Below, piece by piece: positions 10,269 through 17,408 of a stretch of 64,000 bases of DNA. Below the pieces are notes generated by a model. It did not search any database, was not told where the DNA came from, and saw nothing but the letters and a program-made list of their open reading frames with translations. The translations under genes were made by a program, and so were the position numbers. Position 1 is the stretch's first letter; each line of letters opens with the position of its first letter. The DNA is from Bacteroidales bacterium (lineage in GTDB: Bacteria; Bacteroidota; Bacteroidia; Bacteroidales; UBA932), in contig JAFRRF010000002.1 in the NCBI GenBank assembly GCA_017428245.1, positions 159,578 through 223,577 of the forward strand, read 5' to 3'.

Positions 10269-11023
10269 ACATCCTCTTAAGTGAAATGATCGCGCACGCC
10301 GACCCTTCACAGGTGGCCGGCCTATCCCGTTTTTTCAAGACGGGTCCCGGGCAGTATGGGGAAGGCGACAAGTTTCTGGGCATCAAGGTGCCGGTGACGC
10401 GCGAAGTCGTGAAAGCCTGTTGGCGCGACGTCGGCCTTTCCGATTTGGAAGAATGCATCTGCAGCGAGTATCACGAGGTTCGCCTCGCCGCCCTGCTGAC
10501 GCTGGTCGAGTTGTTTTCTCACGCGAAAAGACTCCCGGTCAAGCCGGGAGTGACGGGGACGTCATGCCCGACTCGTTCGGGCATCCCGCAGGCGGACTGC
10601 GTCGACTTCTATCTGGCCCATACGGCATACATCAACAACTGGGACCTGGTGGACCTTTCCTGCTATCCGCTGCTAGGGGTTTGGCTGCTCGATAAGGACC
10701 GGACGCTGCTCTACGATCTTGTCCGCGACGGGAAGACCATCTGGGAGCAGCGCATCGGCATCGTCAGCACCATGACCTTCATCCGCCGTGGCCAACTCGA
10801 CGATACCTTCGCCATCGCCGACATCCTGCTGCATCATCCCCACGACCTCATCCACAAGGCCGTCGGCTGGCTCCTCCGCGAAGCTGGCAAGCGCGACAAA
10901 GCCGCCCTCGAGGCCTGGCTTGCGCCCCGCTATGCGACCATGCCGCGCACGATGCTCCGCTACGCCATCGAAAAGTTCCCGGAAGCCGAACGCCAGCGGT
11001 ATCTTCAGAAATTAGTTTCGTAA
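10265..11023 (+). CDS. AlkD-like DNA alkylation repair protein with in-frame palindromic insert
   Basis: 252 residues of HEAT-like helical repeats typical of the AlkC/AlkD glycosylase superfamily, which removes alkylated purines from DNA. Diagnostic segments are GEGDKFLGIKVP near the start, EVRLAALLTLVELF, VDFYLAHTAYINNWDLVDLS (family hallmark) and GWLLREAGKRDKAALEAWL. ATG 10265 overlaps the preceding stop (ATGA), indicating translational coupling. Between FSHAK and DCVDFYL there are roughly 18-22 extra residues (RLPVKPGVTGTSCPTRSGIP) encoded by three back-to-back DNA hairpins. The insertion keeps the frame. The 3' end overlaps the convergent gene by 19 bases. Confidence 0.85.
   Translation: MNILLSEMIAHADPSQVAGLSRFFKTGPGQYGEGDKFLGIKVPVTREVVKACWRDVGLSDLEECICSEYHEVRLAALLTLVELFSHAKRLPVKPGVTGTSCPTRSGIPQADCVDFYLAHTAYINNWDLVDLSCYPLLGVWLLDKDRTLLYDLVRDGKTIWEQRIGIVSTMTFIRRGQLDDTFAIADILLHHPHDLIHKAVGWLLREAGKRDKAALEAWLAPRYATMPRTMLRYAIEKFPEAERQRYLQKLVS
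10531..10584. repeat. Triple-hairpin palindromic element inside the alkD-like gene
   Basis: Three consecutive hairpins: ACTCCCGG/CCGGGAGT (10531-10551), TGACG/CGTCA (10551-10564) and ATGCCCGA/TCGGGCAT (10564-10584). Each has a 4-5 base loop. The unit lies wholly in coding sequence without disrupting the frame, like palindromic elements known from Rickettsia genes. Confidence 0.75.
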
Positions 11024-11691
11024 GTATTGGAGGTTAGTTCTTTGCCGCCGGGCAGATGCGGCCTTTCGGGGACACGGATGGTATAGATTCCGCCATTCAT
11101 CGGGATTACCTTGCCGTAATCTTCGGGATGATGGTTGAAAAAATATCGGGCGATATGCAGGAAGAATTCGTCCAGTGGACTGAGATCGGGCAGTGCGACA
11201 GCCTTCGCATTATCGTCGTTCACCCGGCGGATGGTCCCCACCTCTTGTATCTGGCGCCGCTCCCGCGGCGAGAGCATCTCCTCCGGTACCATCAGGATGC
11301 CCGGCAGCATCCTGCTAAACATCGATTTATCCAGCCTACGGGCGACAGCCGGTTCTTTCTGCAGGGAAAACGCGCTGTCGTACAGGTCGTCGATGGTGTC
11401 CATCACCTCGCGGAGGGCGACGATACGAACCCCGTCGCCGGCCTGGATCCGGCATTTCTGCCGCAGGCTGTCGGCATCCCACTCACCGATGAGTCCGTCG
11501 CGCAACGCCATCGCGACATAGCGTTCCGCTTCATCGGTGAGCAGCGCCTCCCGGCGCTTCAACGAATCGGCATCCTGCCCGAAGGCAGGGCAAAAGGCAA
11601 TCGCCGCCTGCCAGCAGACAACCAGAACGATAGACTTCAGACGGAGTTTCTTGCTTTTCACGAAACTCCTGTCACGCAAGGATAATGCCAA
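11005..11691 (-). CDS. Hypothetical secreted protein
   Basis: 228 residues of no family I recognise. A signal peptide is likely: a basic n-region (KSKKLRLK), a hydrophobic core (SIVLVVCWQAAIAF) and a cleavage region near PAFGQD. The mature part is charged and mostly helical, with segments RREALLTDEAERYVAMALRD and PEEMLSPRERRQIQEVGTIR, followed by a conserved-looking end (PMNGGIYTIRVPERP). No catalytic or metal motif is visible. The 3' end overlaps the convergent alkD-like gene by 19 bases. Expression start is uncertain; ATG 11691 is used because it precedes the signal peptide. Confidence 0.6.
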   Translation of the reverse strand: MALSLRDRSFVKSKKLRLKSIVLVVCWQAAIAFCPAFGQDADSLKRREALLTDEAERYVAMALRDGLIGEWDADSLRQKCRIQAGDGVRIVALREVMDTIDDLYDSAFSLQKEPAVARRLDKSMFSRMLPGILMVPEEMLSPRERRQIQEVGTIRRVNDDNAKAVALPDLSPLDEFFLHIARYFFNHHPEDYGKVIPMNGGIYTIRVPERPHLPGGKELTSNTYETNF

Positions 11692-11741
11692 AGTTTTATG
11701 ATTAACATAAAAATAATTTATGATTTTCGTAAAAATGGTAT

Positions 11742-11749
11742 TATCTTTG
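11742..11749 (+). promoter_or_regulatory. Bacteroidota -7 promoter box (TATCTTTG)
   Basis: Exact TAnnTTTG match 33 bases upstream of the DUF2975 gene start. A weak TTTTCG sits about 15-20 bases further upstream as a possible -33 element. Confidence 0.6.
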
Positions 11750-11782
11750 TCCTGCGAAACCGCGAAACAAAAAACAAGTCAT

Positions 11783-12259
11783 ATGAGCAATTCACTCCAA
11801 AAGAGCATCAAGCGGCTCTCCATCGCCATCCTTGTCATAGGTGGCCTGACGCTTGCCTACACCTATTTTCAAATGATTTCCCAGTTTTGGCTGAAGAATT
11901 TCATCGACCCGGTCGTATGGAATCCTGAGATCCGTAGCTGGCAGTTTTTCATCTTCGCCGGACGGTTCGTCGGCGTCACCCTCCTCTATGTGATGTGCTG
12001 CATTTTCATCGTCCGGATCAACCGGGGCCTTGCTTGCGGTGAAATCTTCCCCCAATCCAACATTGCCCTGATTCGCTGGGCGGCGCTCGTGAGTCTGCTG
12101 CTCGCTTTTGTGCGCTCCAATTACAACGCAGCCATGCACGGTGAGTCGGCCTTGATGATCGATTCCAACGTCATCCTGATTCCCCTCATCGTCCTGCTAT
12201 TCGCCGGACTCTACAAAATGGCCTATCTGGCCGCCAAAGACAGCAATCTTGCGATATGA
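11783..12259 (+). CDS. DUF2975-type membrane protein
   Basis: 158 residues. ATG 11783 (MSNSLQKSIKRLSI) is chosen because it follows a promoter box and starts the hydrophobic core; an upstream frame start lies within the promoter. Four membrane segments are visible, roughly LSIAILVIGGLTLAYTYF, FIFAGRFVGVTLLYVMCCIF, IRWAALVSLLLAFV and VILIPLIVLLFAGLY. The pattern fits small DUF2975 inner-membrane proteins, which are normally encoded next to a short Cro/C1 regulator, as here. The stop overlaps the HTH gene start by ATGA. Biochemical function is unknown. Confidence 0.75.
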   Translation: MSNSLQKSIKRLSIAILVIGGLTLAYTYFQMISQFWLKNFIDPVVWNPEIRSWQFFIFAGRFVGVTLLYVMCCIFIVRINRGLACGEIFPQSNIALIRWAALVSLLLAFVRSNYNAAMHGESALMIDSNVILIPLIVLLFAGLYKMAYLAAKDSNLAI

Positions 12260-12498
12260 TCACCGTCAATCTCGATAAACTCCTATGGGAGCGCCATATG
12301 AAACTCTCCGAACTCTCGGAGAAGATCGGCATCTCGATGACGAACCTTTCCCTGCTCAAGACAGGGAAAGGTCGCGCCATCCGTTTCACGACGCTCAATA
12401 AACTCTGCAAGGTCCTCGACTGCCTTCCGGGCGACATCCTCGACTATCAGCCCGACCCGGAAGGGGTCGAAATGGATGAGGATATCTTCGCCGACTGA
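12256..12498 (+). CDS. Small XRE/YozG-like helix-turn-helix regulator
   Basis: 80 residues, almost entirely one Cro/C1-type HTH domain. The helices are RHMKLSELSEKIGISMTNLS (helices 1-3 including the recognition helix) and RFTTLNKLCKVLDCLPGDIL, the usual signature of YozG-like regulators. A short acidic tail follows (GVEMDEDIFAD). It is translationally coupled to the DUF2975 membrane protein by an ATGA overlap, so the two probably form a membrane-protein/regulator module. The target is unknown; autoregulation of the pair is a reasonable guess. Confidence 0.85.
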   Translation: MITVNLDKLLWERHMKLSELSEKIGISMTNLSLLKTGKGRAIRFTTLNKLCKVLDCLPGDILDYQPDPEGVEMDEDIFAD

Positions 12499-12528
12499 CG
12501 CTGCGCCGGTCGCCGCGGTCGAGGCGGG

Positions 12529-13404
12529 TCAGCGTACTACGCGGCGGTTCTGGAGGATGACGGAGAGGACGATCAGCGTGAGGCCGAGCCAGAACGACCA
12601 GCCGACTTCGCGCGTTTCGTGGAAGAGGACCGCCGCCAGGGCGATGCTGTAGACAGGTTCCAGGTTATAGGTCAGGTTGACGGTGAAGGCCGACAGCTTG
12701 CGCAGCGCCTGGAGTTGGAAGAAGAAGGGGACGACGGTAAAGACGGAGCCGAGCAACAGGAGCCAGATCCAGTCGCTTCCCACGGGCAGGATGGGCTCGG
12801 CGGGCAGCACGCGGGCCTGAAGCGGGATGCACAGGGTCAGGAACAGCGCGCCGCCGACCAGTTCCCAGAGGAGCATGGTCGGCGTATCCTCTCCGGTGCG
12901 CGCGGCCACGTTCACGTTGAGGATGGCGAAGATGGAATAGAGCGCGGCGGAGAGCAGGCCCAAGGCGATGCCGAGCCGATAGCGCACGTCGAGGCTGAAG
13001 ATCAGCAGGACGCCGGCGATGGAGATGAAGCTGATGAGGATCTCTTTCCAGGAAACCCGCGTCCGGTTGATCAGCGGTTCGAACAGGGTGGTGAAGAAGC
13101 ACGAAGTGGCGATGCAGGCCACGCCGATCGACACGTTCGCTGTTTGGATGCTGGCGAAGAAGGCCACCCAGTGCAGGGCCAGCAGCACGCCGCACCCGGC
13201 GATCTGCAGCACAGCCCGGCGCCCGACCTTGTGGAGGCGCCCCAGGCACCACAGCACGAGGGCCAGCGTGACGATGCTGATCAGCATCCGATACCACACC
13301 AGCGGGAGGCCGCCGAGCGAGATCAACCGGCCGAGAATCCCCGTCCAGCCGGCGAGGAAGACGGCGGTATGGAGGAGGATCAGCGTGCGGGTATTGTCTT
13401 TCAT
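12529..13404 (-). CDS. EamA/DMT-family transporter
   Basis: 291-residue integral membrane protein with about ten hydrophobic segments in two repeats, the architecture of drug/metabolite transporters. Typical elements are TGILGRLISLGGLPLVWYRM near the start, WVAFFASIQTANVSIGVACI at the end of the first repeat, and LTYNLEPVYSIALAAVLFHE in the second, where the proline after an NLEP-type motif is characteristic. I use the start at 13404 (MKDNTRT); an upstream in-frame extension to 13578 would run through the neighbouring gene's promoter. The substrate is unknown; relatives export amino acids or metabolites. It is divergent from the M28 peptidase. Confidence 0.85.
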   Translation of the reverse strand: MKDNTRTLILLHTAVFLAGWTGILGRLISLGGLPLVWYRMLISIVTLALVLWCLGRLHKVGRRAVLQIAGCGVLLALHWVAFFASIQTANVSIGVACIATSCFFTTLFEPLINRTRVSWKEILISFISIAGVLLIFSLDVRYRLGIALGLLSAALYSIFAILNVNVAARTGEDTPTMLLWELVGGALFLTLCIPLQARVLPAEPILPVGSDWIWLLLLGSVFTVVPFFFQLQALRKLSAFTVNLTYNLEPVYSIALAAVLFHETREVGWSFWLGLTLIVLSVILQNRRVVR

Positions 13405-13449
13405 CACAGGCAAATGTAAACAATTTGCCCGGGTTGGGCAAATAATCGC

Positions 13450-13457
13450 TAACTTTA
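13450..13457 (+). promoter_or_regulatory. Possible -7 box of the M28 peptidase gene
   Basis: TAACTTTA, one mismatch to TAnnTTTG, 20 bases before the start codon. TTG-containing sequence lies about 20 bases upstream. Confidence 0.4.
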
Positions 13458-13477
13458 CCAGACAAGAACGAAAAGGT

Positions 13478-14758
13478 ATGAAAACACTCAGGAAGATTTG
13501 TCTGATCGCCCTTGCGGCCTTGCTGCTGGCCCCTGCGGCGCCGGCGCAGGATCTGCCGCGTTTCCAGAAGATGGTCAAGCAGCTCAGCAGCGCGAAATAT
13601 CAGGGCCGCGGTTATGCGCGCGACGGTGTCCGCAAGGCGGGAAAATACATCGCCCGGGAGTTTAAAAAATCCGGTGTGGACAACGTGACGCTCCAGCCTT
13701 TCACGCTCGACATCAATACTTTCAATGGGAAGATGGATATGTGGGCCGATGGACGCAAACTGGAGGCTGGCATCGATTTCTCGATGCGCGAGTATTCGCC
13801 GGGCGTGCACGGGGAGTTCCCGGTCTATCACGTCGATACCCTGAATTTTGATGCCGACAGGATGTTCGCCGACCTGGCCCGGCCGGAGTATGCGAATTGT
13901 CTCGTGTGCTGTGAATTCTGGTTCACCTACAACCACCGGGAAGCTTTCGCCAAACTCCAGAAAGCCGGTGCCTGCCCGAATGCCGGCCTGCTCTACGAGT
14001 GGACATCTCCCATCAAGTTCTACAAGGCCTATGGCGAGAAGGTGGTGGACAAGCCCATCATCTGGGTGACGCCGGAAGCCATTGCGGGCGTCAAATCGGT
14101 GAAGTTGGACGTCGACAATGTATTCCTGAAAGGCTACACAACCGAAAATGTCATCGCTAAGGTCGAAGGCCGCCGCCACGACGGCTGCTACGTCTTCACG
14201 GCGCACTACGACCATCTGGGCAACCTCGGCAAGAAAGTCTATTATCCCGGTGCGAACGACAATGCCTCCGGCACGGCCGCCATCATCACGCTGGGGAAGC
14301 ATTATGCGGAGCATCAGCCGGAATACGATATGTATTTCATCGCCTTCTCCGGCGAAGACGCCAACCTGCGCGGCTCGACCTGTTTCGTGGAGCATCCCGT
14401 AGTGCCGCTCGACCAGATCCGCTACCTGTTCAATCTCGACATGATCGGCGACAACAATCCCGTGCAGTACTGCGAAGTCAGCGACGCCGGCATGGCGCGC
14501 TATGAATTGTTCGAGCAGATCAATGCGGAGCAGGGGCTCTTTCAGGCGCTCAACCACGGCGAGTTGGCAGCCAACAGCGACCATTATCCCTTCGCTGTCC
14601 GCGGCGTACCCTGCATTTTCCTGGAAAACCAGGAGGGCGACGCCTTCCCGTACTACCACACCCCGAACGACAATATGAAGACCATCCGTCTCGAAAGCTA
14701 CGTCCCCGTCTTCAGGCTGGTCACGTCGTTCATTGACAAAGATTCTCTTAGCAACTAG
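13478..14758 (+). CDS. M28-family zinc aminopeptidase, exported
   Basis: 426 residues with a type I signal peptide (MKTLRKICLIALAALLLAPA, cleavage near PAQD). A protease-associated-like segment is followed by the M28 catalytic domain: zinc ligands TAHYDHLG and GANDNASG, the general-base region FSGEDANLRGS, NLDMIGD, and the late histidine in NSDHYPFAVRG. The usual Glu-Glu pair is Glu-Asp (GED) here, a conservative change at a zinc-ligand position. It is expected to release amino acids from peptides in the periplasm or outside. The actual start is ATG 13478, since coding signal and the signal peptide begin there. Repeat element A follows the stop codon. Confidence 0.9.
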   Translation: MKTLRKICLIALAALLLAPAAPAQDLPRFQKMVKQLSSAKYQGRGYARDGVRKAGKYIAREFKKSGVDNVTLQPFTLDINTFNGKMDMWADGRKLEAGIDFSMREYSPGVHGEFPVYHVDTLNFDADRMFADLARPEYANCLVCCEFWFTYNHREAFAKLQKAGACPNAGLLYEWTSPIKFYKAYGEKVVDKPIIWVTPEAIAGVKSVKLDVDNVFLKGYTTENVIAKVEGRRHDGCYVFTAHYDHLGNLGKKVYYPGANDNASGTAAIITLGKHYAEHQPEYDMYFIAFSGEDANLRGSTCFVEHPVVPLDQIRYLFNLDMIGDNNPVQYCEVSDAGMARYELFEQINAEQGLFQALNHGELAANSDHYPFAVRGVPCIFLENQEGDAFPYYHTPNDNMKTIRLESYVPVFRLVTSFIDKDSLSN

Positions 14759-14762
14759 TCTC

Positions 14763-14980
14763 TAGCGGCTGAACTGTTTCACTTTCCAGACCGTCTGCGC
14801 CCACGCAGCCGTGAGTGGGAGGGGCCCAAAGCCAGCGGCTTCAGCCGCTAGCGAAGGCCGTGAGGGAAGGTATGTGTGATAGCAGGCCGTAGCGGCGGGG
14901 TTTGGGGCAGAGCCCCGTAATTCGATAGGGATAGGCCCCGTAGGGGTCGTAGTCTTGAAAAAGAAACAGTTCTGTCGCTA
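14763..14980. repeat. Structured palindromic element, copy A
   Basis: Outer arms 14763-14791 and 14952-14980 are complementary at 24 of 29 positions. Inside, the 36-base conserved box (14792-14827) is identical to copies B and C. The right box (14927-14951) matches the other copies with two differences. Between them is about 100 bases of variable sequence with its own hairpins (AGCGGC/GCCGCT and GGGGC/GCCCC). The right arm ends in the psuG stop codon. Confidence 0.85.
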
Positions 14981-15889
14981 TGAAACCAGCGCGCGGGCAA
15001 TCCGGGTGGCGAGGCGGGCGTTGTTGAGGACGAGCTGGATGTTGGCGGAGAGGGAATCACCGCCGGTGAGTTCTTTGACGCGGGCAAGGAGATAGGGTGT
15101 TGTCTCCTTGCCGTGGATGCCGAGACGCCGGGCGTCGGCGACGGCTTCGTCGATGGCAGCGTTGATGCGTGCGGGATCCATCGAGTATTCTTCCGGAATC
15201 GGATTGGTCACGAGCATGCCGCCGTCCAGCCTCATTTCCTGCTGGGCGCGGAACGCGGAGGCGATTTCTTCCGGCGTGTCAAGACGATAATCCACCTTGA
15301 AGCCGCTGGTGCGGGTGTAGAAGGCCGGGAGTTCTTCCGTTCCGTAGCCGATGACCGGCACGCCCTTCGTTTCCAGATACTCCAGCGTCAGGCCCAGGTC
15401 CAGAATGGCTTTCGCGCCGGCGCAGACCACCAGCACGGGCGTGCGGCCGAGCTCTTCGAGGTCGGCGGAGATGTCCATTGTGGTTTCGGCGCCGCGGTGC
15501 ACACCACCGATGCCGCCGGTGGCGAAGACGCTGATGCCGGCCAGATGGGCGATGATCATCGTCGTGGCTACTGTGCAGGCGCCGTCGGCACCCCGGGCGA
15601 CCAGCACGGGCAGGTCGCGGCGCGAGGCCTTGGTGACGGCCGGGCCTTTTTTGCCGAGGTATTCGATTTCCGAAGCGGTAAGACCTGCCTTCAGTTTGCC
15701 GCCGATCACGGCGATGGTGGCCGGCACCGCGCCGGCATCGCGGATCGCCGCTTCGACCTGCAGTGCGGTTTCGACGTTCTGCGGGTAGGGCATTCCGTGG
15801 GAAATGATGGTCGATTCCAGGGCGACGACCGGTTCGCCGGCCAGCAGGGCTGCCTTCACGGCAGGAGAGATTTCCAGGTATTCTTTCAT
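14978..15889 (-). CDS. psuG: Pseudouridine-5'-phosphate glycosidase
   Basis: 303 residues. It cleaves pseudouridine 5'-phosphate to uracil and ribose 5-phosphate in the cytoplasm. The family hallmark ESTIISHGMPYPQN (residues 25-38) is present, with GKKGPAVTKASRRDLP, TVATTMIIAHLAGI, FATGGIGGVHRGA and the active-site lysine region VVCAGAKAILDL. The C-terminal end (VTNPIPEEYSMD and GKETTPYLLARVKELTGG) also matches PsuG/IndA. Start 15889 overlaps the upstream gene's stop by ATGA; a longer frame to 16156 would run antisense through that gene. No psuK kinase is adjacent, so phosphorylated substrate must come from elsewhere. Confidence 0.93.
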   Translation of the reverse strand: MKEYLEISPAVKAALLAGEPVVALESTIISHGMPYPQNVETALQVEAAIRDAGAVPATIAVIGGKLKAGLTASEIEYLGKKGPAVTKASRRDLPVLVARGADGACTVATTMIIAHLAGISVFATGGIGGVHRGAETTMDISADLEELGRTPVLVVCAGAKAILDLGLTLEYLETKGVPVIGYGTEELPAFYTRTSGFKVDYRLDTPEEIASAFRAQQEMRLDGGMLVTNPIPEEYSMDPARINAAIDEAVADARRLGIHGKETTPYLLARVKELTGGDSLSANIQLVLNNARLATRIARALVS

Positions 15890-16314
15890 TGGGCGATTGC
15901 GGTAAGGATTCCGTCGACGCTGTCGACGACGGCGTCGAACAATTTGTACATCAATTCCGGTTCCTGCTTCTCGGGGATGTAGACCACGGTCTTGATCCCC
16001 TTGCCGGCGAACCAGCCGGCTTCGGTGTGGGCACTCCGGCCGCAGGGCAGCACCAGCACGCAGGCGTCGGCCCATTCCATCGCCCGGAAATCGGCCATGA
16101 AGCCTTTTTCGGCAATGGGATGGTCCAGAAGGTCGATGTATTCCCGGGCCGTCCATTCCAGCCAGTTTTCATCGATATCGGCCCAATGGAACCCGCCGGG
16201 ATTATCTTCCGGATTGCGGAAATCATAGACTTCGTGCCCGGCTTCGCGCAGCCGCGCAACGACTTCGGGCTGATACGGGTTGCGCCAGCTGGAGGCAACG
16301 TAGACTTTGGCCAT
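15886..16314 (-). CDS. Nucleoside 2-deoxyribosyltransferase-like protein
   Basis: 142 residues of Rossmann-like fold. The start MAKVYVASSWRN and the later VLVLPCGRSAHTEAGWFAGKG fit the nucleoside 2-deoxyribosyltransferase family, in which a Glu in the second motif is the nucleophile (Glu of HTEAG). The central ADFRAMEWADAC provides the acidic positions of the family. Translation starts at 16314; further upstream in-frame codons overlap the opposite promoter region. It is coupled to psuG by a 4-base overlap, so the pair looks like a small nucleoside-salvage operon. True transferase versus nucleoside (phosphate) hydrolase activity cannot be told apart from the sequence. Confidence 0.7.
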   Translation of the reverse strand: MAKVYVASSWRNPYQPEVVARLREAGHEVYDFRNPEDNPGGFHWADIDENWLEWTAREYIDLLDHPIAEKGFMADFRAMEWADACVLVLPCGRSAHTEAGWFAGKGIKTVVYIPEKQEPELMYKLFDAVVDSVDGILTAIAQ

Positions 16315-16338
16315 GGGAACAATCTTTTTTGCGGTATG

Positions 16339-16346
16339 CGAAGATA
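16339..16346 (-). promoter_or_regulatory. Possible -7 box for the deoxyribosyltransferase-like/psuG operon
   Basis: On the minus strand it reads TATCTTCG, one mismatch to TAnnTTTG, 24 bases before the start at 16314. It is back-to-back with the + strand box at 16360. Confidence 0.3.
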
Positions 16347-16359
16347 ATGACTTTTCCAG

Positions 16360-16367
16360 TAACTTTG
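16360..16367 (+). promoter_or_regulatory. Bacteroidota -7 promoter box (TAACTTTG)
   Basis: Exact TAnnTTTG match, 50 bases upstream of the SH3-like protein start, implying a leader of about 45 bases. Confidence 0.6.
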
Positions 16368-16417
16368 TAGAAATGATCATAAAATTCCTTCACGGACAAA
16401 TAGTAACCCTTCAAAAT

Positions 16418-17404
16418 ATGAAAGCACTTCGTTATCTGACCCTTATCCTGGCTGCCGGCCTGCTGCTGTCGCCGGCCCTGTCCGCCCAGTCGCAGGAACT
16501 CAACTGTTTTGTCAGCGACCCCGATACGGAAGGGATGACCAACATCCGTTCCGCACCGAAGGGAACGATTGTCCATCAATTGGAGGCCGCCGGTTTCTAC
16601 CAGCTCACTGCCATCGTACAGCCGGGCGGCTGGTGGCGCATCAAGGACGGAATCGTGTACGATGAAGGGGGATGTGAGGAGAAGGTTCCCGGCCGCGAGG
16701 CCTGGATCCACCGCTCCGTGCTGGCCGTGGCCACCGACTATGAGGACGGCCAGGTCAGAAAACTGTATGCCGAGCCGCGCCGTGACGCGAAACGGGTGAT
16801 GGCCATCCACGAAATCCGCGCACTCCTGCGACCGCTTGAACTCTCGGCCGACGGCAAGTGGGTCAAAGTGACGTACGACCCGAGCGAATTTGAGGGCCGT
16901 CCGTGCGAAAAAGTGACCGGATGGATCGAGAAATCCCAGGTCCGTGACGATGCTTTCGAACCGGGCGACGGCGGTCCGGTCCCGCTCGTTTACGTCTCTG
17001 CTCCGGGCAAGGAACGGGTGATCTGCCGCGAAAAACCCGTCGACGGCGCGCAGACCTTCTTCCTGGAAAAGGGCAAAGCCTACGAGTTCTGGGTCAGCAA
17101 CCCCAAAAACGGCTGGTGGCAGCTCTGGAACGGATACGTCTTGGAGAACGACACACAAAAGTGGGTCGACGACGAGGCCTGGATGCCGGCTTCTTCGCTC
17201 TATATGGTCACGTACGATTATAACGAAGCCCCGACGGTTCCAGTCTATGCGAAACCTGACGCTGAATCACGCAAAATGTTTGACCTGAAGACAGGCACGA
17301 TCGTCCATCCGACCGACCTCTTTGAATGGAACTGGGTCAAAGTCTATGTGGACGGCCACCCGGAACAGACGGGCTGGGTGGAAAGCGGCAGGCTGTCCCA
17401 CTGA
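16418..17404 (+). CDS. Exported protein with bacterial SH3-like repeats
   Basis: 328 residues. ATG 16418 begins a clear signal peptide (MKALRYLTLILAAGLLLSPA, cleavage near SAQSQ). The mature protein looks like three or four SH3-like modules. The first contains TNIRSAPKGTIVHQL, the classic SH3b NxRS start; the last contains PVYAKPDAESRKMFDL followed by WNWVKVYVDG and TGWVESGRL. Tryptophan-rich turns (GGWWRIKDG, NGWWQLWNG) recur between them. Such domains bind cell-wall or extracellular ligands; no catalytic domain is attached. It converges on the GH36 gene with a 4-base gap. The function beyond binding is unknown. Confidence 0.75.
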   Translation: MKALRYLTLILAAGLLLSPALSAQSQELNCFVSDPDTEGMTNIRSAPKGTIVHQLEAAGFYQLTAIVQPGGWWRIKDGIVYDEGGCEEKVPGREAWIHRSVLAVATDYEDGQVRKLYAEPRRDAKRVMAIHEIRALLRPLELSADGKWVKVTYDPSEFEGRPCEKVTGWIEKSQVRDDAFEPGDGGPVPLVYVSAPGKERVICREKPVDGAQTFFLEKGKAYEFWVSNPKNGWWQLWNGYVLENDTQKWVDDEAWMPASSLYMVTYDYNEAPTVPVYAKPDAESRKMFDLKTGTIVHPTDLFEWNWVKVYVDGHPEQTGWVESGRLSH

Positions 17405-17408
17405 GACC

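Noticed and set aside
10265..11023. Longer start at 9977 for the AlkD-like gene.
   Set aside because: The extra codons run out of frame through the GDSL esterase gene and read as Arg/Pro-rich noise; ATG 10265 overlaps the esterase stop and begins the conserved protein.
12499..12540. CTGAC/GTCAG pairing between the HTH and EamA genes as a terminator.
   Set aside because: Only five paired bases over a long loop and no T-run; not distinguishable from chance at this GC content.
14763..14980. Repeat copies as a CRISPR array, retron or diversity-generating element.
   Set aside because: Copies are far apart, not regularly spaced, and there is no cas, reverse transcriptase or variable-repeat target gene in the window.
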